Assembly: GCA_038522945.1 (NCBI GenBank)
Contig: JBCBJV010000004.1
Coordinates: forward strand, 62,001 to 126,000
Source of the DNA: MED-G105 sp038522945
Lineage (GTDB): Bacteria; Pseudomonadota; Alphaproteobacteria; Caulobacterales; Parvularculaceae
Length of the DNA: 64,000 bases
Direction: 5' to 3'
The notes under the pieces are model-generated. The model saw nothing but the letters and a program-made list of their open reading frames with translations, did not search any database and was not told the origin of the DNA. Shown here one piece after another: positions 26,132-34,216 of this stretch. Both the position numbers and the translations under genes were made by a program. How positions within the stretch are numbered: the stretch's first letter is position 1; each line of letters begins with the position of its first letter.

Positions 26132-27010
26132 TTACTGCAACGAATAGCCTAATTCATCCAGAATGTCGGGCGACTTGGATAATGATTTTGATATGCTCGA
26201 GCGTTGTTCTCTGGTTAGGCTCTTGATGTGCTTCTCGTTCATATTTGAAATTTTTTGAGGTAGATAGTCTTTTACTTTGACTGCTGCATCATGTGACATG
26301 TCATTTAGCTCGGGAATAAAAGACTTAAACTTGTTCATTTGCCCTTCGATATCACGAGTGAATTTTTCATAACTCAGATCGAAAACCGAATGCCGTCGGG
26401 CTTTAATGATCATTTCGGCCCGTTCCAGCCAGATGTCGGCCAGCAAACCGAAGTACTCCTCGTCGCTCTTCGGCTTTGGTCTATCATTGGCGAGCCAGGT
26501 TTCATGTATCATGTCGGGCCCGTAGCGAGAGTGCCAACTGGCGCAGACAGCGTATGGATCCCTCGTATAAGTCACAAGGCTGCACTTCATATCGGAAAAC
26601 GTCGACAAAATGTATCGATACCGGCTCATGTTTGCTGGTGACTTCTCAACCACTAATGTAGGCTTATTCTCTGTACTTCCTATTTTATCAAGCCAACTCG
26701 CTCGGAGCTTTCTAGGTGGAATGGTGTGATTGCGGTCCCATCTTTTTCGATTGGCCGACAGGGAAGGGATAAGCCACTGACCTTCTGCATTGTCGGAAAG
26801 CTCTGTTGCCGCTGACGCTGTCAGCAACAATTTGGCGAGAGCAGTCGAGCCACCGTTTGGAAATGTCAGTATAAATAGCCAGTGGATATCTTTATTTACG
26901 ACGAGAGATTTATCAAAATAAGATTTAGCACTTAAATAGTTGCATTTTTGCTCTCGCGAGAAAGACATCAACTCACGGTATACGTGCCTGATGCCACTTT
27001 GAAATGCCAT
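26132..27010 (-). CDS. Sulfotransferase-family protein, AT-rich
   Basis: 292 residues. LTFPNGGSTALAKLL near residues 49-63 is the 5'-phosphosulfate loop of PAPS-dependent sulfotransferases, and YTRDPYAVCASWHSRY near residue 149 is the 3'-phosphate-binding region with the R and S. It would transfer sulfate from PAPS to an unknown acceptor. Composition is strikingly different from the neighbours: two 60-base samples (26221-26280 and 26881-26940) are 30 and 27 percent GC, against roughly 60 percent around. That points to recent transfer. The start has no clear ribosome site; it directly abuts the stop of a weak upstream frame, so coupling is possible. Confidence 0.8.
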   Translation of the reverse strand: MAFQSGIRHVYRELMSFSREQKCNYLSAKSYFDKSLVVNKDIHWLFILTFPNGGSTALAKLLLTASAATELSDNAEGQWLIPSLSANRKRWDRNHTIPPRKLRASWLDKIGSTENKPTLVVEKSPANMSRYRYILSTFSDMKCSLVTYTRDPYAVCASWHSRYGPDMIHETWLANDRPKPKSDEEYFGLLADIWLERAEMIIKARRHSVFDLSYEKFTRDIEGQMNKFKSFIPELNDMSHDAAVKVKDYLPQKISNMNEKHIKSLTREQRSSISKSLSKSPDILDELGYSLQ

Positions 27011-27380
27011 CTATTCAATATCCAACTTTGGATCCAGGCCCGTGTCGGCGAATGCGATCGGTGACGCCTGAGACGTGCGCCTGACAACGTTGACCCTGGT
27101 CCGCCTCATCTCAAAGACCCACGGATATATTAATACCTGCAAAAATATGAACTTGAAAGAGCGTCCCTCTGGCTCGGACAGGCGTTCGATTGCCGCAGCA
27201 AGAAACGAGACTTCTCGATCAGTGATCAACCTATGGGTGGGGCAACACGGCCATTGATTTCGGCTCGGTTGAGTCATTGCGCCTGCGACAACTGACGCAA
27301 ACGAGAGAAGGGCAAACGTGATTGTGAGCTGCAGTTGCCGCCAAATCTGGTACGCACCCTCCAGACGAGGAGGCAGGACA
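27011..27380. other. Gap of 370 bp between sulfotransferase and redoxin genes
   Basis: No confident gene. On the minus strand a frame of about 87 codons (27011 to about 27274) ends exactly one base before the sulfotransferase start, with the stop TAG and the ATG adjacent. Its product (WPCCPTHRLITDREVSF and so on) resembles nothing I know. It could be a remnant or a leader frame. The promoter of the redoxin gene must also lie here. Confidence 0.4.
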
Positions 27381-27971
27381 ATGACGATTTTTCGAGCAGC
27401 TTTAGTTTGGATTTTTGCATTCACCTTGACGGCCCATGCCGGCGAGCTTGAGCTCAATAGTCTTGGTCCTGACGTCGGTGAGCCAATCCCCCACGATCTG
27501 CAGACGACGGATACTGGAGCTAACTTCGACGCCCTCGTCGGCGAGAAAGGCCTTGCTCTTTTCTTTGTCCGGTCACTCGACTGGTGCCCGTTCTGCAAAA
27601 ACCAGGCAATTGACGTGAACGACCGCCTCGCAGACTTTGAAGACCGCGGTCTGAACGTAGCATTCGTCTCTTATGATACGCCTGCGAAGCAAATTGCTTT
27701 TGCCGAAAAGACCAATTTTGAGCCTGCGCTGGTATCCGACGAAGAGATCAACGTGATCAATGCCTTTGGCTTGCGGAACGAAACCCATGAAGAGGGAAGT
27801 CGGTTCCATGGTATTCCGCACCCGGCGGTTTTTATCATCACGCCAGACAAGAAAATCGCCGCGAAACTTTATGAAGAAGACTACGCGTCGAACGAGAAAT
27901 CCTACCGCAATCGACCTGCAGTGGATGTGATCCTGGAAAAAGTCGACACGGTACTGACAAACCAAAATTGA
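27381..27971 (+). CDS. Secreted AhpC/TSA-like redoxin
   Basis: 196 residues from ATG 27381 with AGGAGG seven bases upstream; a longer reading to 27318 has no such site. A signal peptide ends at TAHA, so it acts in the periplasm. The thioredoxin fold has VRSLDWCPFCKNQ near residues 67-79: a C-x-x-C pair as in peroxiredoxin-like proteins, able to reduce peroxides or disulfides. PAVFIITPDKKIAAKLYEEDY fits the C-terminal half of the redoxin domain. Partner enzymes are not visible next to it. Confidence 0.85.
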   Translation: MTIFRAALVWIFAFTLTAHAGELELNSLGPDVGEPIPHDLQTTDTGANFDALVGEKGLALFFVRSLDWCPFCKNQAIDVNDRLADFEDRGLNVAFVSYDTPAKQIAFAEKTNFEPALVSDEEINVINAFGLRNETHEEGSRFHGIPHPAVFIITPDKKIAAKLYEEDYASNEKSYRNRPAVDVILEKVDTVLTNQN

Positions 27972-28139
27972 CCGAGTGAAGAAGTTTTGGGTTGAAACCA
28001 AAGGCCTACGGACCTTGTCTTGATTGGTCGTAGTTCCTGAACGTACCACTTGTTTGGGCCTCTTTGCTGACACATTCCCGACGAATTCGCCCCTTAGGCG
28101 ATGCCCATCACAAAATTGGGCAACTAATCGGGGTACAAC

Positions 28140-28826
28140 ATGAAAAAGCTCATCGCCGAGTTCATCGGCACATTTACGCTCGTCCTATTCGGTTGCGGGT
28201 CGGCAGTCCTTGCAGGCGGCGAAGTGGGACAATTAGGCATTTCGTTTGCATTCGGCTTGGCAATTGTCGCCATGGCATACGGCATTGGTCCGGTATCAGG
28301 ATGCCACGTCAATCCGGCGGTTTCTTTCGGCGCATTCCTCGCAGGGCGTCTTTCAATCAATGACCTTGCCGGCTATGCCGTCGCTCAGATAGCAGGTGCT
28401 ATTGCCGGTGCCGGTGTTCTTCTCATTATCGCTTCGGGCACAGCTGGCTATGATCTGGCCACGAATGGCCTCGGCCAAAATGGTTGGGGTCCAGGGTATC
28501 TTGGGGAGTACTCTCTCGCGGCCGCCTTCCTGTTCGAAGTCATCATGACGGCACTCTTCCTCATTGTGATCTTGGGGAGTACGGACAAAAATGCCCCTGC
28601 CCAGTTCGCCGGATTGGCGATTGGCTTAACCCTGGTCGTTATCCATATTGTTGGTATTCAAGTGACGGGTGTTTCGGTCAACCCGGCGCGCTCAATCGGG
28701 CCCGCTATCTTTGTTGGTGGTCAAGCGATGGGGCAGATCTGGCTCTTCATTGTCGCCCCTTTGATCGGCGCGGCAATTGCGGGCGGACTATTCCAAACCG
28801 GCCTCCTAGGTTCCGACAAGGAATAG
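28140..28826 (+). CDS. aqpZ: Aquaporin Z
   Basis: 228 residues, six helices, as usual for AqpZ. Both NPA boxes are present: HVNPAVSFG (NPA at 58-60) and SVNPARSIGPA near residue 181, the latter with the selectivity arginine. The channel passes water across the inner membrane. A GGGGT sequence precedes the ATG at moderate spacing. A strong terminator follows. Confidence 0.96.
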   Translation: MKKLIAEFIGTFTLVLFGCGSAVLAGGEVGQLGISFAFGLAIVAMAYGIGPVSGCHVNPAVSFGAFLAGRLSINDLAGYAVAQIAGAIAGAGVLLIIASGTAGYDLATNGLGQNGWGPGYLGEYSLAAAFLFEVIMTALFLIVILGSTDKNAPAQFAGLAIGLTLVVIHIVGIQVTGVSVNPARSIGPAIFVGGQAMGQIWLFIVAPLIGAAIAGGLFQTGLLGSDKE

Positions 28827-28848
28827 TTGACATACAAGATTTGTTAGG

Positions 28849-28874
28849 AGGGCGGCCCCTTGGGCCGCCTTTTT
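28849..28874 (+). terminator. Terminator after aqpZ
   Basis: GGCGGCCC and GGGCCGCC form an eight-pair stem with a three-base loop, extended by weaker pairs and followed by TTTTT. Confidence 0.85.
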
Positions 28875-28905
28875 ATTGTGCGCGATGTCCCGTAAGCTGC
28901 CGGTG

Positions 28906-29382
28906 ATGACAAAGCCCCCTCTCCAAATCCTGGTCGACGCGGACGCTTGTCCGGTAAAAGACGAGGTCTATAAAGTCGCGTTCCGGCACGACGTTCCGGT
29001 GGCGATCGTGGCCAATGCCTTTCTGCGTGTGCCGGATCATCCCCTCATTGAGCGGATCATTGTCAGCGACGGGTTCGATGCCGCCGATGACGAAATCGCC
29101 GAACGCGCAAATGAGACCTCGATCGTCATTACGGCAGATATTCTGTTGGCTGATCGCTGCTTGAAGAAGGGAGCGAGCGTTGTCGCACCCAATGGCAAGC
29201 CCTTTACAGCCGATGCCATTGGCGGGGCCATTGCTACACGGGCGATCATGGCGGACTTGCGAGCCGGTATCGTCTCCAAAGGCGGCGATCAGGTCGGTGG
29301 CCCACCGCCGTTTCGGAAAGAAGACCGCTCCCGGTTTCTCTCCAGCCTTGATGAGACGATCGTCCGGCTCAAACGTGGCTGA
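28906..29382 (+). CDS. YaiI/YqxD family protein (UPF0178, DUF188)
   Basis: 158 residues from ATG 28906, matching the usual family length; earlier starts at 28876 and 28885 run close to the terminator. The N-terminal LVDADACPVKDEVYK is the family signature with conserved aspartates, resembling PIN-like nuclease folds. SIVITADILLADRCLKKGA and GGPPPFRKEDRSRFLSSLD are further hallmarks. The role is unknown; nucleic-acid binding or nuclease activity is only a fold-based guess. Confidence 0.9.
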   Translation: MTKPPLQILVDADACPVKDEVYKVAFRHDVPVAIVANAFLRVPDHPLIERIIVSDGFDAADDEIAERANETSIVITADILLADRCLKKGASVVAPNGKPFTADAIGGAIATRAIMADLRAGIVSKGGDQVGGPPPFRKEDRSRFLSSLDETIVRLKRG

Positions 29383-29462
29383 ATTGCTGGGTTTCAGGAA
29401 CTTATCGAACACCCCCTGAAATGGGGTTATGTTACGCCATGTCTCCGGGAGCGCGGGCCCAC

Positions 29463-30029
29463 TTAGAGCTTGATTGCCTTCACGAGACTAAACATCGCCC
29501 CAAACGTTTTGCTGGTCGCCGCGTTGAAGATAGCGAGCGCCCAGTGGGAAATCTGAAGGAACATGAGTTGCGCTGCAAATGGGAACACAACAAGACGCCA
29601 GCCATCGGGCAAGATGCGCCAGAGCAGCGGGAAAAAAGCAAAGACCACCCAAGTCTGCCATGCCCCGAGATTAAAGATCAGCCCGTTACGCAGGAATACG
29701 CCTGCAGCAACAATCGGATTGTCCACGCTGACCCACCCAGCCTCATTAGCAAAAGAGAGCCCGAAAACACTGGCGGTCACGAGAATTATCACCGCGACCC
29801 GGCTGGTGGAAAGCGAGCGTTGGGCAAAATCAGTGAGATGGCCCACGACGCCTTTTCGGCCCACAGTCAGCATGAGGCTGGGCGCGTCGCGATTGCTATC
29901 GGTGTAGGCGCCAAGCCGAACATTTGTCCGGCGCTGGGCATTGGCTCGGCGCTGATACGAATGCGGGCGGGGCTTCATGCTCGCCAGAAAACGCCAAAGC
30001 GGATCCAGATTAAGGGACAATCGATCCAT
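29463..30029 (-). CDS. Hypothetical membrane protein, 188 aa
   Basis: Start chosen at ATG 30029, where GGGGGAGG stands eight bases upstream. The first 80 residues are basic and polar, then three hydrophobic helices follow (VAVIILVTASVFGLSFA, TWVVFAFFPLLWRIL and WRLVVFPFAAQLMFLQI). I do not recognise a family. An antisense frame on the plus strand of similar length lacks hydrophobic or conserved features and is judged a shadow. It converges with the YaiI-family gene. Confidence 0.55.
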   Translation of the reverse strand: MDRLSLNLDPLWRFLASMKPRPHSYQRRANAQRRTNVRLGAYTDSNRDAPSLMLTVGRKGVVGHLTDFAQRSLSTSRVAVIILVTASVFGLSFANEAGWVSVDNPIVAAGVFLRNGLIFNLGAWQTWVVFAFFPLLWRILPDGWRLVVFPFAAQLMFLQISHWALAIFNAATSKTFGAMFSLVKAIKL

Positions 30030-30228
30030 GGCCATATCCTCCCCCACACACGGTATCGGCCGGAACTTTCGATTTTCAGGGTAGGAGCAAACCGTGTTCA
30101 GCGCCTTAACGGGATCGCGACAATTGTCCGTCGGTTGGGGGCCGGCTAGGCCTTCAGCCCTTAGTTGCCTCCCACTGAAAAGCCACTAAACGTGCGTTCT
30201 GCACTCGTCCTCTGGAGGATCTGACCCT

Positions 30229-31395
30229 ATGGCCGACACCAAAAACCGCCTCGCCTTTGCCAGCCGCGTGATCCACGCCGGCCAGGCCCCCGACCCGCTT
30301 ACCGGCGCAGTAATGCAGCCAATCTATCAGACCTCCACCTACGCCCAGGAAAGCCCGGGCGTTCATAAAGGCTTTGTCTATGCGCGCGGCGCGAACCCGA
30401 CCCGCTTCGCCTATGAACGGTGCATTGCAGATCTGGAAAACGGCACGCGCGGTTTTGCGTTTGCATCGGGCATGGCGGCCATTGCGACCATGCTGGAGCT
30501 GTTCCCCGCAGGGGCCCATGTGCTGGCCATGGACGATGTCTATGGCGGCACGTTTCGCTTGTTTGAACGGGTGCGCCGGGACAGCGCGAACATGTCTTTT
30601 TCCTATGTGGATCTGACCGATACGGACAAAGTCGAAGCGGCCGTCACCCCGGAGACCAAACTGATCTGGCTGGAAACACCGACCAATCCGCTCCTGAAGA
30701 TCGTTGATATCGAAGCAATTGTCGCCATCGCCCGTCGGCATGGGATCATGGTTGGTTGCGACAACACCTTTGCCTCTCCTTATTGTCAGCGCCCGCTGGA
30801 TTTTGGTGCCGATATCGTGATGCACTCGGCGACAAAATATATTGGCGGCCATTCCGATGTGATTGGCGGGCTGCTTGTGGTAAGGGACGACGACCTGGCG
30901 GACCGGCTTGCCTTCCTGCAAAATTCCGTCGGCGGCATACAGGCGCCATTCGATTCGTTTCTGGCGCTCCGTGGTCTGAAAACCCTTGCGTTGCGATTGG
31001 AGCGCGCCTCCAGCAATGCCATGGCGCTGGCCGAATGGATGGAAGACCATCCAGCCATTGAGCGGGTTTCTTATCCGGGTTTGCCGTCCCACCCCGGCCA
31101 TGAAATTGCCAAGCGCCAGATGAGCGCATTCGGCGGCATGGTGACGATTTTTGTCAAAGGGGGCCTTGAAGCAGCGAAAACCATGCTGGAGCGGGTGCAG
31201 CTTTTTACCCTCGCTGAATCTCTCGGCGGCGTAGAAAGCCTGATCGAGCATCCCGGCATCATGACCCATGCGTCGATCCCGCCGGAACGGCGCGCTGAAC
31301 TTGGTGTCGATGACAGCCTCATCCGTTTGTCGGTCGGCATCGAAGATCTGGAGGATCTGCGCGAGGCCCTTAACCAAGCACTGACCGGACTGTAG
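30229..31395 (+). CDS. Cystathionine gamma-lyase / Cys-Met metabolism PLP enzyme
   Basis: 388 residues of the Cys/Met PLP family (fold-type I). K203 in MHSATKYIGGHSD forms the PLP aldimine; YARGANPTRFAYE at residues 51-63 and DNTFASPYCQRPLDFGAD near residue 178 are family motifs. GGAGGATCTGACCC precedes the ATG. Members include cystathionine gamma-lyase, gamma-synthase, O-succinylhomoserine sulfhydrylase and methionine gamma-lyase, which cannot be separated safely by eye. The presence of a CBS-domain cystathionine beta-synthase 5 kb upstream favours cystathionine gamma-lyase and reverse transsulfuration, but the two are in separate units. Confidence 0.88.
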   Translation: MADTKNRLAFASRVIHAGQAPDPLTGAVMQPIYQTSTYAQESPGVHKGFVYARGANPTRFAYERCIADLENGTRGFAFASGMAAIATMLELFPAGAHVLAMDDVYGGTFRLFERVRRDSANMSFSYVDLTDTDKVEAAVTPETKLIWLETPTNPLLKIVDIEAIVAIARRHGIMVGCDNTFASPYCQRPLDFGADIVMHSATKYIGGHSDVIGGLLVVRDDDLADRLAFLQNSVGGIQAPFDSFLALRGLKTLALRLERASSNAMALAEWMEDHPAIERVSYPGLPSHPGHEIAKRQMSAFGGMVTIFVKGGLEAAKTMLERVQLFTLAESLGGVESLIEHPGIMTHASIPPERRAELGVDDSLIRLSVGIEDLEDLREALNQALTGL

Positions 31396-31436
31396 GTGGA
31401 AGGCCCGGACCGAAGGTGGAAGAGAAAGAAAAGCGG

Positions 31437-31464
31437 CAAAGAAAAAGCGACAAAGAAAAAGCGA
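31437..31464. repeat. 14-bp tandem duplication
   Basis: CAAAGAAAAAGCGA occurs twice in direct succession with no mismatch. Likely replication slippage; no function is apparent. Confidence 0.7.
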
Positions 31465-31485
31465 CACTGGGCCGAAACCACAGTG

Positions 31486-31508
31486 CCGCCAATCAATGTC
31501 ATTGGCGG
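31486..31508. other. Hairpin, 8-bp perfect stem
   Basis: CCGCCAAT, seven-base loop, ATTGGCGG. No T run follows on either strand, so it is not a standard terminator. It lies 90 bases after the gamma-lyase stop and could protect the 3' end or act in the leader of the symporter mRNA. Confidence 0.45.
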
Positions 31509-31761
31509 GGGAGAGAGCCAACGACGCTTATGCCTCTTCTGACGGAGGCACAACCTATTCTGCGACCCCAAACACAACTAGCCGCTGAACAGCTTTTTAA
31601 TTCGGAGAGAAACGCGACTATATCTGCAGAAACATTAAGGTCAACGGCAAATTGAAGGATTTGTGACAAGATTTTCGTAAAAAATCTTAATCTTTTCCCC
31701 AATTCGCGATTTTTTGACCTTTCGCCTAATTTAGCCATATCAGCCAACAACAAGGATCCGT

Positions 31762-33189
31762 ATGACGGAGACGTCCAATAAATCTTTCGCAGACGCGATA
31801 AATGACGCCCTGACACCCGTCAGCGATGCTGTCTCTTCGGTGATCTTCTTTTCAGTGGATGTCTTTGGGATCGGTTTACCCCTGGTTGTTGTCTGGCTGA
31901 TCGCCGCCGGGATCGTGATGACGGCTGCGCTGAACTTCATCAACTTCCGTGGTTTTCGCCATGCCTGGCATCTGATCCTAAGGCCCAAGGAACACATCGA
32001 AGCGGACGGCGAGATTTCCCATTTCCAGGCTTTGTCGGCCGCTCTCTCTGGCACCATTGGCCTTGGCAATGTCGCCTCCGTGCCCCTTGCTATCGTCCTC
32101 GGCGGACCCGGTGCCATCTTCTGGATGGTCCTTGCCGGGTTCTTTGGCATGGCCACGAAGTTTGCCGAATGCGCCCTTGCGGTGAAGTATCGGCGGGTCT
32201 TGCCCGATGGCCGCACGATTGGCGGACCGATGTACTACATCGAAGCGGAGTTCGCCCGCCGCGGCTGGAAGACCATTGGCAAGGGCGCCGGCATTTTCTT
32301 TGCCGTGATGACGGTGGGCGGCTCTCTCAGCTTGTTCCAGGTTAATCAGTCCCACGCGCAATTTGCCAATGTCACCGGCATATCAGCACCCGTCACATTT
32401 GGGGTAATCATGGCATCACTTGTGGCGATTGTTGTCTTCGGTGGGATCAAGCGGATTGGCTATGTGGCCGGCAAGATCGTGCCATTGATGGCCGTCATCT
32501 ATCTGGGTGCTGCCACAATCATCATTGCCCTGAACGTCACTGCCATTCCAGACGCCTTCATGACGATCTTTCGAAGCGCATTCGGTCTCGATGCCGTAGG
32601 TGGCGGGCTCGTCGGCGCATTGGTGAATGGTATGCGACGGGCAACTTACTCCAGTGAAGCGGGCGTTGGGTCGGCGGCCATTGCCCATGCTGCGGTAAAA
32701 ACTAAAGAGCCCATGACCGAGGGATATGTGGCTCTCATTGAACCCTTCATTGACACCATTGTCGTCTGCACCATGACGGCTTTGGTCGTAATCCTGACCG
32801 GTGCCTACTTGCCCTTCATCAGTTCCGATAACGTTCAGGGAATAGAGATCACATCAAACGCCTTCGCCAGCACATTCAGCTGGTTTCCCGTAGTTTTGCT
32901 GGTGTCATCAACACTGTTTGCTTTTACCTCACTGGTCAGTTGGGTTTTCTATGGGGCGCAGGCGGTTGGCTATTTGGCAGATGGATCGGTCATCGCTGAC
33001 CGTGTCTACAAGGTCATCACATGCATTCTCTTGGCGACAGGCGCGGCTGTCTCCCTCAGCGCAATCCTGAATTTCATCGACTCCATGCTGTTTGCTATGG
33101 CGATCCCCAACGTCATCGCGCTTTATCTTCTGCTGCCGGAACTAAAACGTGATGTGGCAGATTATGAGGCCCGCCATGGGATTCGTTAG
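31762..33189 (+). CDS. Alanine/glycine:cation symporter (AGCS family)
   Basis: 475 residues with about eleven membrane helices. ALSGTIGLGNVASVPLAIVLGGPGAIFWM near residue 93 is the AGCS signature, and GGPMYYIE and ATYSSEAGVGSAAIAHAA near residue 292 are further family blocks. It imports alanine, glycine or D-alanine with sodium. AAGGA precedes the ATG. Its stop lies 12 bases from the convergent xerC stop. Confidence 0.93.
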   Translation: MTETSNKSFADAINDALTPVSDAVSSVIFFSVDVFGIGLPLVVVWLIAAGIVMTAALNFINFRGFRHAWHLILRPKEHIEADGEISHFQALSAALSGTIGLGNVASVPLAIVLGGPGAIFWMVLAGFFGMATKFAECALAVKYRRVLPDGRTIGGPMYYIEAEFARRGWKTIGKGAGIFFAVMTVGGSLSLFQVNQSHAQFANVTGISAPVTFGVIMASLVAIVVFGGIKRIGYVAGKIVPLMAVIYLGAATIIIALNVTAIPDAFMTIFRSAFGLDAVGGGLVGALVNGMRRATYSSEAGVGSAAIAHAAVKTKEPMTEGYVALIEPFIDTIVVCTMTALVVILTGAYLPFISSDNVQGIEITSNAFASTFSWFPVVLLVSSTLFAFTSLVSWVFYGAQAVGYLADGSVIADRVYKVITCILLATGAAVSLSAILNFIDSMLFAMAIPNVIALYLLLPELKRDVADYEARHGIR

Positions 33190-33201
33190 GTGAAATGCGC
33201 C

Positions 33202-34176
33202 TCAGGCACGCGGATGGGCCTTGTCATAGACGGCCAGCATCGCGTCTTCATCTACCTTAGTGTAGCGCTGGGTTGCGGAAATTGATTTGTGCCCCAATAA
33301 TTCTTGCACAGATCGAAGATCACCGCCATTGGCAAGAAGATGGGTCGCAAAAGAGTGTCTCAAGGCGTGCGGTGTTGCGCTGGGCGGCAGTCCGGCGATC
33401 GCACCATATGCTTTCAGATCACGCTGAACAACACGCGCGCTCAATGGTTTACCACGATTGGAGAAAAACAACGGATCGGCCTTTTTGGCAGCATACGGGC
33501 AAAGATCAGTATACTCATCAATGGCCTGCCGAACCGCGGGTAACACAGGCACCAAGCGAGGTTTGCTTCCCTTTCCCACAATCGAAAGACTGGCGGGAAG
33601 AGGCACTTCTCGCCAAGTGAGAGACAGCGCTTCGGAAATCCGAAGGCCAAGCCCGTAAAGACAAAGGAAAACAGCGATATCACGCGCCCGTATCCATGCA
33701 GGTTTATCCGCCTCAAGAACGACATTGATGAGATCATCAATCTGTGCGGCTTTAACGGGACGTGGTAATTGAGGTTTGGCGCGCGGTCCCCGCATGACCG
33801 ATATCGCATCGTTCTCAATGGCGTATCGCTGATTGAGAAATTTGAAAAACGTTCTGAGAGCGGAGAGATCAAGCTTCAAGGTTGCAACCCCCGCGCCGTC
33901 CTCACGGCGGCTCGCCAGGAAGCCGCGAAACTGACGGGCCTCCAGGGGCTCCAGGGAACGCACCGTTTCCGCCGCGATGCCATTTGCCCGGAGGAATGAG
34001 ATAAAGCGATCCAGCGTCAAGGCATAGTTGCGGACTGTGTTTTCGCTAAGCCGACGCTCAGCGCGTAAAGATTGCTCAAAAGCACAAACCGCATCCATAA
34101 TACTGGGGTCTACGGACGAAAGAGTTTCTTTCACTCGCTTCGGGTGCGCTTTCATCTTGTCTTGTTTGGCCTGCAT
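33202..34176 (-). CDS. xerC: Tyrosine recombinase XerC
   Basis: 324 residues. N-terminal SAM-like DNA-binding domain (FEQSLRAERRLSENTVRNY), then the catalytic core with R in GLGLRISEA, lysine in VGKGSKPR, H-x-x-R in HALRHSFATHLL, histidine in LGHKSI and the nucleophile tyrosine in RYTKVD. It resolves chromosome dimers at dif with XerD. No ribosome site precedes ATG 34176; ATG 34155 (MKAHPKRV) could be the true start. A CtrA-type site stands 25-40 bases upstream of 34176. The chromosomal housekeeping context (next to yihA) argues against a mobile integrase. Confidence 0.92.
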   Translation of the reverse strand: MQAKQDKMKAHPKRVKETLSSVDPSIMDAVCAFEQSLRAERRLSENTVRNYALTLDRFISFLRANGIAAETVRSLEPLEARQFRGFLASRREDGAGVATLKLDLSALRTFFKFLNQRYAIENDAISVMRGPRAKPQLPRPVKAAQIDDLINVVLEADKPAWIRARDIAVFLCLYGLGLRISEALSLTWREVPLPASLSIVGKGSKPRLVPVLPAVRQAIDEYTDLCPYAAKKADPLFFSNRGKPLSARVVQRDLKAYGAIAGLPPSATPHALRHSFATHLLANGGDLRSVQELLGHKSISATQRYTKVDEDAMLAVYDKAHPRA

Positions 34177-34200
34177 ACACAGAACAGGACTGAATCTACG

Positions 34201-34216
34201 TTAAGTTTTGATTAAC
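34201..34216. promoter_or_regulatory. CtrA-type binding site upstream of xerC
   Basis: TTAAGTTTTGATTAAC is a perfect TTAA-N7-TTAAC match. It overlaps the yihA stop codon and lies just upstream of xerC. A GAATC (GANTC) site follows on the xerC side at 34192-34196. Confidence 0.6.

Larger units (their letters stand above)
31396..31761. other. Gap of 366 bp with two hairpins and a tandem repeat
   Basis: No gene is seen. The region holds a 14-base perfect tandem duplication (CAAAGAAAAAGCGA at 31437-31450 and 31451-31464), a hairpin of CCGCCAAT/ATTGGCGG (31486-31508) and a second hairpin TGCCTC/GAGGCA (31531-31550). The rest, from 31560 on, is AT-rich and probably carries the promoter of the symporter gene. 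I looked for glycine riboswitch core sequences and did not find them. Confidence 0.6.

Noticed and set aside
29421..30149. Plus-strand frame of 242 codons opposite the hypothetical membrane protein
   Set aside because: Polar, repeat-free and motif-free, whereas the minus-strand frame has three membrane helices and a strong ribosome site.
30030..30228. SAM riboswitch before the gamma-lyase-type gene
   Set aside because: I could not find the SAM-II conserved segments or pseudoknot arms in the gap.
30154..31521. Long open frame (455 codons) on the minus strand
   Set aside because: It is antisense to the clear gamma-lyase-type PLP gene, is rich in H, R and Q, and shows no family motif; typical of a shadow in GC-rich DNA.
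31396..31761. Glycine riboswitch before the AGCS symporter
   Set aside because: The conserved core of the glycine aptamer is not present; only two simple hairpins are.
33202..34176. Integrase of a mobile element
   Set aside because: The tyrosine recombinase sits in the chromosomal yidC-yihA-xerC context, has XerC architecture and no att repeats or cargo.
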